From Pseudomonas sp. SDI (lineage in GTDB: Bacteria > Pseudomonadota > Gammaproteobacteria > Pseudomonadales > Pseudomonadaceae), in the NCBI RefSeq assembly GCF_003105155.1, contig NZ_QETK01000041.1, positions 1 to 41,524 of the forward strand: a DNA stretch of 41,524 bases, given 5' to 3'. The notes under the pieces were generated by a model, which made no database searches, was not told the DNA's origin, and saw only the letters and a program-made list of their open reading frames with translations. Numbering within the stretch: the stretch's first letter is position 1; the number at the start of each line of letters is the position of its first letter. Below are positions 7,173 to 14,388 of this stretch, piece by piece. A program made the translations under genes and the position numbers.

Positions 7173-8570
7173 ATGAACGAGATGGCAAACCTGGTACCTG
7201 CACTGCCTGAAAGCATCTTCCGCGCCTACGACATCCGTGGCGTGGTTGGCGACAGCCTGACCGCCGAAACCGCCTATTGGATCGGCCGCGCGATTGGCGC
7301 GCAAAGCCTGGCCCAGGGCGAAGCCGAGGTCTCGGTTGGCCGTGATGGGCGCCTGTCCGGCCCGCTGCTGGTCGAGCAGTTGATCAAGGGCCTGGCCGAT
7401 GCCGGATGCCGGGTCAGCGATGTCGGCCTGGTGCCGACCCCGGCCCTGTATTTCGCTGCCAACGTGCTCGCGGGCAAGTCCGGGGTGATGCTCACCGGTA
7501 GCCACAATCCGCCGAACTACAACGGCTTCAAGATCGTGATTGCCGGTGACACGCTGGCCAACGAACAGATCCAGGCCCTGCTCACCCGCCTGAAAAGCAA
7601 CGACCTGAGCCGCGGTGAAGGCTGTGTGCAGAAGGTCGAAATCCTCGAGCGCTACTTCCAGCAGATCGTCGGCGACGTGAAGCTGGCCAAGCGCCTGAAG
7701 GTGGTGGTCGACTGTGGCAACGGCGCGGCTGGGGTGATTGCCCCGCAGCTGATCGAGGCGCTGGGCTGCGAGGTGATCCCGCTGTTCTGCGAAGTCGACG
7801 GCAACTTCCCCAACCACCATCCGGACCCTGGCAAGCCGGAGAACCTGGTCGACCTGATCGCCAAGGTGAAAGAGACCGGCGCCGATCTGGGCCTGGCCTT
7901 CGACGGCGACGGCGACCGCGTCGGCGTGGTGACCAACACCGGCACCATCGTCTACCCAGACCGTCTGCTGATGTTGTTCGCCAGGGACGTGCTGGCACGT
8001 AATCCGGGGGCCGGGATCATCTTCGACGTGAAATGCACCCGGCGCCTGCTGCCGCTGATCGAGCAGTACGGCGGTCGCGCCCTAATGTGGAAGACCGGCC
8101 ATTCGTTGATCAAGAAGAAGATGAAGCAGACCGGCGCCCTGCTCGCCGGCGAAATGAGCGGGCACATCTTCATCAAGGAACGCTGGTACGGTTTCGACGA
8201 CGGGATCTACAGCGCGGCACGCCTGCTGGAGATCCTCAGCAAGGAGCCGGTCGACGCCGAAACACTGTTCGCCGGCTTCCCGAACGATATTTCCACGCCC
8301 GAAATCAACATTGATGTGACGGACGAGGGTAAATTCAGCATCATTGATGCACTGCAACGCGACGCCGACTGGGGCGAAGCCAACCTGACCACCATCGACG
8401 GTGTGCGGGTCGATTATGCCCACGGCTGGGGCCTGGTTCGCGCCTCCAATACCACCCCGGTACTGGTGCTGCGCTTCGAGGCCGACAATGCCGCCGAACT
8501 GCAGCGCATCAAGGACGTCTTCCACGCTCGATTGAAGCGTGTCGCCCCTGACCTGCAACTACCGTTCTGA
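7173..8570 (+). CDS. algC: phosphomannomutase / phosphoglucomutase
   Basis: A 465-residue alpha-D-phosphohexomutase nearly collinear with P. aeruginosa AlgC. The active-site phosphoserine is Ser110 in TGSHNPPNYNG, the Mg2+ loop is DGDGDRVG, and the sugar-specificity loop is GEMSGH. It interconverts mannose-6-P/mannose-1-P and glucose-6-P/glucose-1-P for alginate, LPS and other exopolysaccharides. I chose ATG 7173 (GGAG at 7160-7163) over the next in-frame ATG at 7182, whose upstream sequence is poorer. The frame is open far upstream into dut; that extension is discussed as a finding. It lies 112 bp after dut and 29 bp before argB. Confidence 0.95.
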   Translation: MNEMANLVPALPESIFRAYDIRGVVGDSLTAETAYWIGRAIGAQSLAQGEAEVSVGRDGRLSGPLLVEQLIKGLADAGCRVSDVGLVPTPALYFAANVLAGKSGVMLTGSHNPPNYNGFKIVIAGDTLANEQIQALLTRLKSNDLSRGEGCVQKVEILERYFQQIVGDVKLAKRLKVVVDCGNGAAGVIAPQLIEALGCEVIPLFCEVDGNFPNHHPDPGKPENLVDLIAKVKETGADLGLAFDGDGDRVGVVTNTGTIVYPDRLLMLFARDVLARNPGAGIIFDVKCTRRLLPLIEQYGGRALMWKTGHSLIKKKMKQTGALLAGEMSGHIFIKERWYGFDDGIYSAARLLEILSKEPVDAETLFAGFPNDISTPEINIDVTDEGKFSIIDALQRDADWGEANLTTIDGVRVDYAHGWGLVRASNTTPVLVLRFEADNAAELQRIKDVFHARLKRVAPDLQLPF

Positions 8571-8599
8571 CCGACTACTTGTTCCAACTGGAGCCCTGC

Positions 8600-9505
8600 A
8601 TGACCCTCGATCGCGATGCCGCTACCCATGTCGCCCAGGTACTGTCCGAAGCGCTGCCGTATATCCGACGCTTTGTCGGCAAAACCCTGGTGATCAAGTA
8701 CGGCGGCAACGCGATGGAGAGCGAAGAGCTCAAAACCGGCTTTGCCCGCGACATCGTGCTGATGAAGGCCGTGGGTATCAACCCGGTGGTAGTGCATGGC
8801 GGCGGCCCGCAGATCGGTGATCTGCTCAAGCGCCTGTCCATCGAAAGCCACTTCATCGACGGCATGCGCGTTACCGACGCGCAGACCATGGACGTGGTCG
8901 AGATGGTCCTGGGTGGCCAGGTGAACAAGGACATCGTCAACCTGATCAACCGCCACGGCGGCAGCGCCATTGGCCTGACCGGCAAGGACGCCGAGCTGAT
9001 CCGTGCGAAAAAGCTCACCGTCACCCGCCAGACCCCCGAGATGACCACCCCGGAAATCATCGATATCGGCCATGTCGGCGAAGTGGTCGGGGTCAACACC
9101 GACCTGCTGAACATGCTGGTGAAGGGCGATTTCATTCCGGTGATCGCGCCCATCGGCGTCGGCGCCAATGGCGAGTCGTACAACATCAACGCCGACCTGG
9201 TCGCCGGCAAGGTCGCCGAAGCGCTGAAAGCCGAGAAGCTGATGCTGCTGACCAACATTGCCGGCCTGATGGACAAGCAAGGCACCGTGCTCACCGGCCT
9301 GACCACCGAGCAGGTCAACGAGCTGATCGCCGACGGCACCATCTATGGCGGCATGCTGCCGAAGATCCGTTGCGCACTGGAAGCAGTGCAAGGCGGGGTG
9401 AACAGCTCGCACATCATCGACGGCCGGGTTCCGAACGCGGTGCTGCTGGAGATCTTCACCGACAGCGGCGTGGGCACCCTGATCACTAACAGCAAGCCGC
9501 GCTGA
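8600..9505 (+). CDS. argB: acetylglutamate kinase
   Basis: A 301-residue amino-acid kinase catalysing the second step of arginine synthesis, phosphorylation of N-acetylglutamate. The ATP-binding segment VIKYGGNAM, the VVVHGGGPQIGDLL loop and the C-terminal LLTNIAG and GGMLPKI segments are all present. The long N-terminal helix (residues 1-30, up to LPYIRRF) is the type found in arginine-inhibited hexameric enzymes, so feedback inhibition by arginine is likely (inference from family). The start has GGAG at 8590-8593. Length equals that of the P. aeruginosa enzyme. Confidence 0.97.
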   Translation: MTLDRDAATHVAQVLSEALPYIRRFVGKTLVIKYGGNAMESEELKTGFARDIVLMKAVGINPVVVHGGGPQIGDLLKRLSIESHFIDGMRVTDAQTMDVVEMVLGGQVNKDIVNLINRHGGSAIGLTGKDAELIRAKKLTVTRQTPEMTTPEIIDIGHVGEVVGVNTDLLNMLVKGDFIPVIAPIGVGANGESYNINADLVAGKVAEALKAEKLMLLTNIAGLMDKQGTVLTGLTTEQVNELIADGTIYGGMLPKIRCALEAVQGGVNSSHIIDGRVPNAVLLEIFTDSGVGTLITNSKPR

Positions 9506-9521
9506 TCGCACAAACCGGACG

Positions 9522-9543
9522 CTTCCTACGCGCCAGTAGGAAG
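9522..9543. repeat. inverted repeat after argB
   Basis: CTTCCTAC (9522-9529) and GTAGGAAG (9536-9543) form a perfect 8-bp stem with a GCGCCA loop. There is no T run behind it, so it is not a standard intrinsic terminator. It lies between argB and the zinc-ribbon gene and could separate or stabilise transcripts. Confidence 0.5.
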
Positions 9544-9607
9544 TGGACTACCGCAATCCCCTCGGTATTTGCCTAGGCTCGGGTTTCCCTCAACAGGAGA
9601 CTCGACC

Positions 9608-9811
9608 ATGGCACTGAAAGACTTTGTCCCTTACGGTAGCGATGTTTCGGCAGGTTCTTATGAGTGCGCGGACTGCGGCCGCAAATATTCGAACCGGAGC
9701 AAGACCTCGATGCCGCCCTGCCCCAACCTGGATCGCCTGCCCCATCATAGGGTGAGCTGGCGGATTTTGTCCGAGCAGGGCGATGCACTGAGCGATCCTT
9801 ACCCGAAATAG
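9608..9811 (+). CDS. small zinc-ribbon-like protein
   Basis: A 67-residue protein starting MALKDFVPYGSDVSAG, with AGGAG at 9595-9599. A single CADCG knuckle (CxxC) is followed 14 residues later by a lone Cys in SMPPCPN, and a His pair (LPHHRVSW) lies beyond. This suggests a treble-clef or zinc-ribbon site built from three Cys and possibly a His. I recognise no named family or function. Similar short zinc-ribbon proteins occur downstream of argB in related Pseudomonas. It ends before a strong terminator and probably forms its own transcript or the tail of the argB message. Confidence 0.7.
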   Translation: MALKDFVPYGSDVSAGSYECADCGRKYSNRSKTSMPPCPNLDRLPHHRVSWRILSEQGDALSDPYPK

Positions 9812-9864
9812 CCCTGTAAAAGCCGGTCCTATAGGCAAGACGGGCTCAGCAGTAATCACTGCCC

Positions 9865-9896
9865 ACAAAAAGGCGACCCGCGGGTCGCCTTTTTCA
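9865..9896. terminator. bidirectional intrinsic terminator (zinc-ribbon gene / pyrE)
   Basis: AGGCGACC (9871-9878) pairs with GGTCGCCT (9883-9890) around CGCG; the stem is flanked by five A and five T. It sits between convergent genes and can serve both strands. Confidence 0.92.
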
Positions 9897-9900
9897 TGCT

Positions 9901-10542
9901 TTAGATACCGTACTGCGCCCGGTAGGCTTCTACCGCCGGCAAATGCTGCTTGAGCGCCGGATCGTCGGCGAGGAACTCCAGCACCTGGGTCAGCGAGACA
10001 ATGCTCACCACCGGAATACCGAAATCACGCTCGACTTCCTGGATCGCCGACAACTCGCCGTTGCCACGCTCCTGACGGTTCAGCGCGATCAACACGCCAG
10101 CCGCCTTGGCGTCCTGGCCCTGGATGATCTGCATCACCTCGCGGATCGCCGTACCGGCGGTGATCACATCGTCGATGATCAGTACATCGCCGGTCAGCGG
10201 CGCACCAACCAGGCTGCCACCTTCGCCGTGAGCCTTGGCTTCCTTGCGGTTGAAGCACCATGGCAGGTCACGGTCATGGTGTTCGGCAAGGGCCACCGCA
10301 GTGGTCGCCGCCAGCGGAATACCCTTGTAGGCCGGGCCAAACAGCACGTCGAACGGAATCTTGCTGTCGACAATCGCCGCCGCATAGAAACGTCCGAGCT
10401 GGGCCAGGGCCGAGCCGCTGTTGAACAGGCCGGCATTGAAGAAGTACGGGCTGGTGCGGCCCGACTTGAGGGTGAATTCACCGAAGCGCAGAACACCGCG
10501 ATCGATGGCAAAACGAATGAAGTCGCGCTGATACGGCTGCAT
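9901..10542 (-). CDS. pyrE: orotate phosphoribosyltransferase
   Basis: A 213-residue enzyme that joins orotate and PRPP to make OMP in pyrimidine synthesis. The PRPP-binding motif VLIIDDVITAGTA is intact, and the catalytic flexible loop FNRKEAKAHGEGG lies before it. Length matches gammaproteobacterial PyrE (213 in E. coli). The start at 10542 has a modest GGGAC site. It is divergent from crc with an 80-bp shared regulatory region, the standard Pseudomonas arrangement. Confidence 0.97.
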   Translation of the reverse strand: MQPYQRDFIRFAIDRGVLRFGEFTLKSGRTSPYFFNAGLFNSGSALAQLGRFYAAAIVDSKIPFDVLFGPAYKGIPLAATTAVALAEHHDRDLPWCFNRKEAKAHGEGGSLVGAPLTGDVLIIDDVITAGTAIREVMQIIQGQDAKAAGVLIALNRQERGNGELSAIQEVERDFGIPVVSIVSLTQVLEFLADDPALKQHLPAVEAYRAQYGI

Positions 10543-10588
10543 GTAGAGTCCCGGATACCACGGATTTAGCTAATTGAGTACAGCTCGG

Positions 10589-10597
10589 GTATCATAC
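10589..10597. promoter_or_regulatory. palindromic divergent -10 element, pyrE / crc
   Basis: The 9-mer GTATCATAC holds TATCAT on plus (10590-10595, toward crc) and TATGAT on minus (10591-10596, toward pyrE). A possible crc -35 is TTAGCT (10566-10571) at 18 bp. The pyrE -35 is not obvious. Confidence 0.4.
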
Positions 10598-10622
10598 ACG
10601 CACGAGATTTTTGGGGCCATTT

Positions 10623-11402
10623 ATGCGGATCATCAGTGTGAACGTTAATGGCATTCAGGCTGCCGTCGAGCGTGGATTGCTCAGCTGGCTACAAGCCCAG
10701 AATGCCGACGTCATCTGCCTTCAGGATACCCGCGCCTCGGCCTTTGAACTCGACGACCCAGCTTTCCAGCTCGATGGCTACTTCCTTTATGCCTGCGACG
10801 CAGAAGTTCCCGCCCAAGGCGGCGTGGCGCTTTATTCGCGGTTGCAGCCCAAGGCAGTCATCAGCGGCCTGGGCTTCGAGACAGCCGACCGCTACGGACG
10901 TTACCTGCAGGCCGACTTTGACAAAGTCAGTATTGCCACCTTGCTGCTGCCTTCCGGGCAGAACGGCGACGAAGACTTGAACCAGAAATTCAAGTTGATG
11001 GACGATTTCGGCAAGTACCTGGACAAGCAACGCCGCAAGCGTCGCGAGTACATCTATTGCGGCTCGCTGTACGTCGCGCAGCAGAAGCTCGACGTCAAGA
11101 ACTGGCGCGACGGCCAGCAGTCGCCGGGCTTCCTGGCGCCCGAACGGGCCTGGATGGACGAGATTGTCGGCAACATGGGCTATGTCGATGCCCTGCGCGA
11201 AGTCAGCCGTGAAGGCGACCAGTACAGCTGGTGGCCGGACAACGAGCAGGCCGAGATGCTCAACCTCGGCTGGCGGTTCGACTACCAGCTGCTGACCCCG
11301 GGCCTGCGCCGTTTCGTACGTAGCGCACGGCTGCCGCGTCAGCCGCGCTTCTCCCAGCATGCGCCACTGATCGTGGACTATGACTGGACGCTGACGATCT
11401 GA
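10623..11402 (+). CDS. crc: catabolite repression control protein Crc
   Basis: A 259-residue protein of the exonuclease-endonuclease-phosphatase fold, beginning MRIISVNVNGIQAAVERGLL and of the same length as Pseudomonas Crc. Crc works with Hfq to block translation of target mRNAs for less-preferred carbon sources, and the small RNAs CrcZ/CrcY relieve it. Despite its nuclease-like fold it is reported to lack nuclease activity. The ATG at 10623 matches homologues; an in-frame TTG four codons upstream is not supported. The ribosome site is weak (TTTGGGG). It ends just before a strong terminator. Confidence 0.95.
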   Translation: MRIISVNVNGIQAAVERGLLSWLQAQNADVICLQDTRASAFELDDPAFQLDGYFLYACDAEVPAQGGVALYSRLQPKAVISGLGFETADRYGRYLQADFDKVSIATLLLPSGQNGDEDLNQKFKLMDDFGKYLDKQRRKRREYIYCGSLYVAQQKLDVKNWRDGQQSPGFLAPERAWMDEIVGNMGYVDALREVSREGDQYSWWPDNEQAEMLNLGWRFDYQLLTPGLRRFVRSARLPRQPRFSQHAPLIVDYDWTLTI

Positions 11403-11413
11403 TCAGCAGCCAT

Positions 11414-11444
11414 AAAAAAGCCGACCTTGAGGGTCGGCTTTTTT
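11414..11444. terminator. bidirectional intrinsic terminator (crc / DUF4870 gene)
   Basis: The stem GCCGACC (11420-11426) and GGTCGGC (11432-11438) has a TTGAG loop and is flanked by six A and six T. It serves the convergent crc and DUF4870 genes. Confidence 0.93.
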
Positions 11445-11462
11445 GTGTATGACGCAAAGGCT

Positions 11463-11831
11463 TCAGTTCAGCGGCCGCCAGGCGAGCGGATAACGATACG
11501 CCGCGCCCTTCTTGGCCTTCACCGCGGCCATGATCGCCAGCACAATCGCCGCAATCACCACCACCGGGAACATCAGCGAACCGATGATCAGCGCCGCCGT
11601 CACCACACAGGCCATGCCGGCCAGGGTCACGGTGATCTGGAAGTTCAACGCTTCCTTGCCCTGGGTATCGACGTACGGGTCGCTGTCTTTCTTCCACAAC
11701 CACAGCAACAGCGGTGCAACCACGTTGCCGAACGGGAAGAACAGGCCGATCACGGCCGACAGGTGACACAACATCGCCCATTTGCGCGCTTCTTCACCGG
11801 GCAGTGGCAATGTGATCGATTCGTCGGCCAT
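11463..11831 (-). CDS. DUF4870 (Tic20-like) membrane protein
   Basis: A 122-residue protein with three or four predicted membrane helices: about residues 17-48 (LCHLSAVIGLFFPFG and on), and two in the stretch from ITVTLAGMACVV to VVIAAIVLAIMAAV. The conserved KDSDPYVDTQGKEALNFQ segment between helices is the DUF4870 signature. No biochemical role is established for the bacterial family. The start has AAGGAA upstream. It lies 25 bp downstream of rph on the same strand and may be co-transcribed with it, ending at the shared terminator. Confidence 0.85.
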   Translation of the reverse strand: MADESITLPLPGEEARKWAMLCHLSAVIGLFFPFGNVVAPLLLWLWKKDSDPYVDTQGKEALNFQITVTLAGMACVVTAALIIGSLMFPVVVIAAIVLAIMAAVKAKKGAAYRYPLAWRPLN

Positions 11832-11856
11832 GACAGTTCCTTGAGTGAGCGGGGTT

Positions 11857-12579
11857 TCAGTCGGCCAGGGCGGCCTGTTGCAACTCGAACAGATCGTTCA
11901 TGCCCTTCTGCGCCAACGCCAGCATGGCGTTCAGCTCTTCAGGCTGGAACGGCGCGCCTTCGGCAGTGCCCTGCACTTCGATGAAACCGCCGCTGCTGGT
12001 CATGACCACGTTCAGGTCGGTCTCGGCAGCCGAGTCTTCCAGGTAGTCCAGGTCGAGTACCGCCTCACCCTGGTACATGCCTACCGAGACAGCGGCGATC
12101 ATGTGCTTGAGCGGGTCGCCGCCTTTCAGGCCGCCACGTTTCTTGACCACACGCAGGGCGTCGACCAGCGCGACCATGGCGCCGGTGATCGACGCCGTGC
12201 GGGTGCCGCCGTCGGCCTGGATCACGTCGCAGTCGACGTACAGGGTGATGTCGCCCAGCTTGCTCATGTCGAGCGCAGCGCGCAGCGAGCGGCCGATCAG
12301 ACGTTGAATTTCGAGGGTGCGACCACCCTGCTTGCCACGGCTGGCTTCGCGCTGGTTACGCTCGCCGGTCGAACGCGGCAACATGCCGTATTCGGCGGTC
12401 AGCCAACCTTGGCCCTGCCCCTTGAGGAAGCGTGGAACACCATTTTCGACGCTGACCGTGCAGACGACTTTGGTGTCGCCAAACTCGACCAGTACCGCCC
12501 CCTCGGCGTGCTTGGTGTAGTTGCGGGTGATGCGGATCGAGCGGAGCTGATCGGCAACGCGACCACTTGGACGTTTCAT
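11857..12579 (-). CDS. rph: ribonuclease PH
   Basis: A 240-residue phosphorolytic 3'-5' exoribonuclease that trims tRNA 3' ends. It begins MKRPSGRVADQLRSIRITRN and carries the phosphate-binding and catalytic segments RSTGERNQREASRGKQGGRT and CDVIQADGGTRTASITGA. Its C-terminal reading frame is intact, unlike the frameshifted rph of E. coli K-12. A near-perfect -10 (TATAAT) lies 38 bp upstream on the minus strand. It is divergent from yicC, a widely conserved pair. Confidence 0.97.
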   Translation of the reverse strand: MKRPSGRVADQLRSIRITRNYTKHAEGAVLVEFGDTKVVCTVSVENGVPRFLKGQGQGWLTAEYGMLPRSTGERNQREASRGKQGGRTLEIQRLIGRSLRAALDMSKLGDITLYVDCDVIQADGGTRTASITGAMVALVDALRVVKKRGGLKGGDPLKHMIAAVSVGMYQGEAVLDLDYLEDSAAETDLNVVMTSSGGFIEVQGTAEGAPFQPEELNAMLALAQKGMNDLFELQQAALAD

Positions 12580-12616
12580 CTGGGAGTACCTGTACTGGGC
12601 TTAAATCTAGGCGAGC

Positions 12617-12645
12617 ATTATAGAGTGCCGGGCGCCCGCTGGACA
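12617..12645 (-). promoter_or_regulatory. sigma-70 promoter of rph
   Basis: On the minus strand TGTCCA (12640-12645), 17 bp, then a perfect TATAAT (12617-12622). Transcription would start about 30 bp before the rph start codon. Confidence 0.65.
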
Positions 12646-12747
12646 TGCCCACGGCAATTTGGCGCGACAGAACGCCGCAAAGTGCCGGCGCAGCAGCGTT
12701 GGTCGGGAATTCTCGGCAGTCGCGACAGACTTTGTACCATCAGCAGA

Positions 12748-12777
12748 TTGGGAGCCAGCCGCGCACTGCGCTACAAT
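12748..12777 (+). promoter_or_regulatory. sigma-70 promoter of yicC-gmk
   Basis: TTGGGA (12748-12753), an 18-bp spacer and TACAAT (12772-12777) lie about 50 bp before the yicC start codon. Confidence 0.6.
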
Positions 12778-12829
12778 CCTGCGCCTTGCAGCCACTCGGC
12801 TTGCTCCATTTTTCTGCGAGGTACTTCCC

Positions 12830-13693
12830 ATGGTGCACAGCATGACCGCCTTTGCCCGCGCCGAGCGCGCCGGCAGCCAAGGCACCCTCATCTGGGAACT
12901 GCGCTCGGTCAACCATCGCTACCTCGAACCGCACCTGCGCCTGCCTGAGGCCCTGCGCGACCTCGAAGGTGCCGTGCGCGATGCGCTCCGTCAGGGCCTC
13001 TCCCGCGGCAAGGTTGAGTGCACCCTGCGCTTCAACGAGGAAACCGCCGGCAAACCGCTGCAAGTCGACCGGGCGCGCGCCGCGCAACTGGTCGCCGCCG
13101 CCGAAACCGTCGCCAGCCTGATCAAGCAACCGGCACCGCTCAATCCGCTGGAAGTGCTGGCCTGGCCCGGCGTGCTGGTCGCCGACGCGAGCGACCCGCA
13201 GGCGCTGAACAGCGAGGCCCTGGCCCTGTTCGAAGACGCCCTCACGGAATTGAAGAACGGCCGCAACCGCGAAGGCGGCGAGCTGGCCCGACTGATCAAT
13301 GAGCGCCTGGACAACATGAGCCAGGAAGTCACCACCCTGCGCGCCCTGGTGCCGCAGATGCTCGCGGCCCAGCGGCAGAAGATCCTCGACCGATTCAGCG
13401 ACATGCAGGCCGAGCTCGACCCGCAGCGCCTGGAGCAGGAGATGGTCCTGCTCGCACAGAAAAGCGACGTTGCCGAAGAGCTCGACCGCCTCGCCACCCA
13501 TGTGGCCGAGGTGCGCCGGGTACTCAAATCCGGCGGCGCGGCCGGGCGGCGCCTGGACTTCCTGATGCAGGAACTCAACCGCGAAGCCAACACCCTGGGC
13601 TCCAAAGCCTTCGACCCACGCAGCACCCAATCGGCGGTCAACCTCAAGGTCCTGATCGAGCAGATGCGTGAACAAGTACAGAACATCGAGTAA
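12830..13693 (+). CDS. yicC: YicC-family endoribonuclease
   Basis: A 287-residue protein with the N-terminal YicC domain (MVHSMTAFARAERAGSQGTL, then WELRSVNHRYLEPHLRLPE) and the C-terminal DUF1732 region (RLDFLMQELNREANTLGSKA). Members have been shown to act as metal-dependent endoribonucleases, and E. coli YicC affects small-RNA turnover; the role in Pseudomonas is inferred. The start at 12830 is set by a GAGG site and by homologue N-termini; the frame upstream is open but includes the promoter. It is 13 bp before gmk and probably in one operon with it. Confidence 0.92.
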   Translation: MVHSMTAFARAERAGSQGTLIWELRSVNHRYLEPHLRLPEALRDLEGAVRDALRQGLSRGKVECTLRFNEETAGKPLQVDRARAAQLVAAAETVASLIKQPAPLNPLEVLAWPGVLVADASDPQALNSEALALFEDALTELKNGRNREGGELARLINERLDNMSQEVTTLRALVPQMLAAQRQKILDRFSDMQAELDPQRLEQEMVLLAQKSDVAEELDRLATHVAEVRRVLKSGGAAGRRLDFLMQELNREANTLGSKAFDPRSTQSAVNLKVLIEQMREQVQNIE

Positions 13694-13706
13694 GGCCACC
13701 CCTACC

Positions 13707-14327
13707 ATGACCCATGCCAGCGGCACCCTGTTTATCGTCTCGGCCCCCTCCGGCGCCGGCAAAACCAGCCTGGTCAAGGCCCTGACCGACGACCTGAACC
13801 ACATTCGTGTCTCGGTTTCGCACACCACCCGGGCCATGCGTCCGGGCGAGCGCGACGGGGTGAACTATCACTTTGTCGACAAGCAGACGTTCCAGGAGAT
13901 GATCGAGCAAGGCGACTTCCTCGAACAGGCCGAAGTCTTCGGCAACTGCTACGGCACCTCGCGCAGCGCGCTGCAGCAGACGCTCGACCAGGGCCTGGAC
14001 CTGATTCTGGAAATCGACTGGCAGGGTGCACAACAGGTGCGCAAGCTGATGCCGGAGGCGCGCTCGATCTTCATTCTGCCGCCGAGCCAGCAGGCCCTGC
14101 GTCAGCGCCTGAACAGCCGCGGCACCGACAGCGATGAGATCATCGAAGGACGGATGCGCGAGGCGGTCAGCGAGATGGAGCACTACAACGAGTACGAGTT
14201 CGTCATCATCAATGACGATTTCGCCCTTGCCCTGGACGACCTCAAGGCGGTGTTCCACGCTAACCGCCTGCAGCAGCAACAGCAGCAACAGCGCCACGGG
14301 GAACTGCTCAAGCAATTGCTGGCTTGA
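13707..14327 (+). CDS. gmk: guanylate kinase
   Basis: A 206-residue enzyme converting GMP to GDP. It has the P-loop SAPSGAGKTS near the N-terminus, the GMP-binding segment SHTTRAMRPGERDGVNYHF, and the lid arginines in RLNSRGTDSD. The C-terminus contains seven consecutive Gln (NRLQQQQQQQRHGELL), encoded by CAG/CAA triplets at about 14269-14289. E. coli Gmk also has a glutamine-rich tail, but this run is longer than I expect. In most gammaproteobacteria gmk is followed by rpoZ; here 6.7 kb of other genes intervene. Confidence 0.95.
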   Translation: MTHASGTLFIVSAPSGAGKTSLVKALTDDLNHIRVSVSHTTRAMRPGERDGVNYHFVDKQTFQEMIEQGDFLEQAEVFGNCYGTSRSALQQTLDQGLDLILEIDWQGAQQVRKLMPEARSIFILPPSQQALRQRLNSRGTDSDEIIEGRMREAVSEMEHYNEYEFVIINDDFALALDDLKAVFHANRLQQQQQQQRHGELLKQLLA

Positions 14328-14333
14328 GCAGCA

Positions 14334-14385
14334 GGCTCCCACAGGGATTGCATACCCCTTGTGGGAGCCGGCATTGCCGGCGATG
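14334..14385. repeat. REP pair (REPIN-like) between gmk and the permease gene
   Basis: GGCTCCCAC (14334-14342) and GTGGGAGCC (14361-14369) are inverted arms. The right arm continues into a full REP with its own GCCGGC-ATT-GCCGGC hairpin (14367-14381) and the CGATG end. This inverted REP arrangement lies between two convergent genes and may double as a transcription or mRNA-decay barrier. Confidence 0.75.
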
Positions 14386-14388
14386 CTT

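Noticed and set aside
12659..12829. N-terminal extension of YicC
   Set aside because: The segment contains the yicC promoter, and homologues begin at MVHSMTAFARAE.
13018..13302. Arg-rich short frame inside yicC
   Set aside because: It is a shadow frame of the real gene, lacking a ribosome site and any homology.
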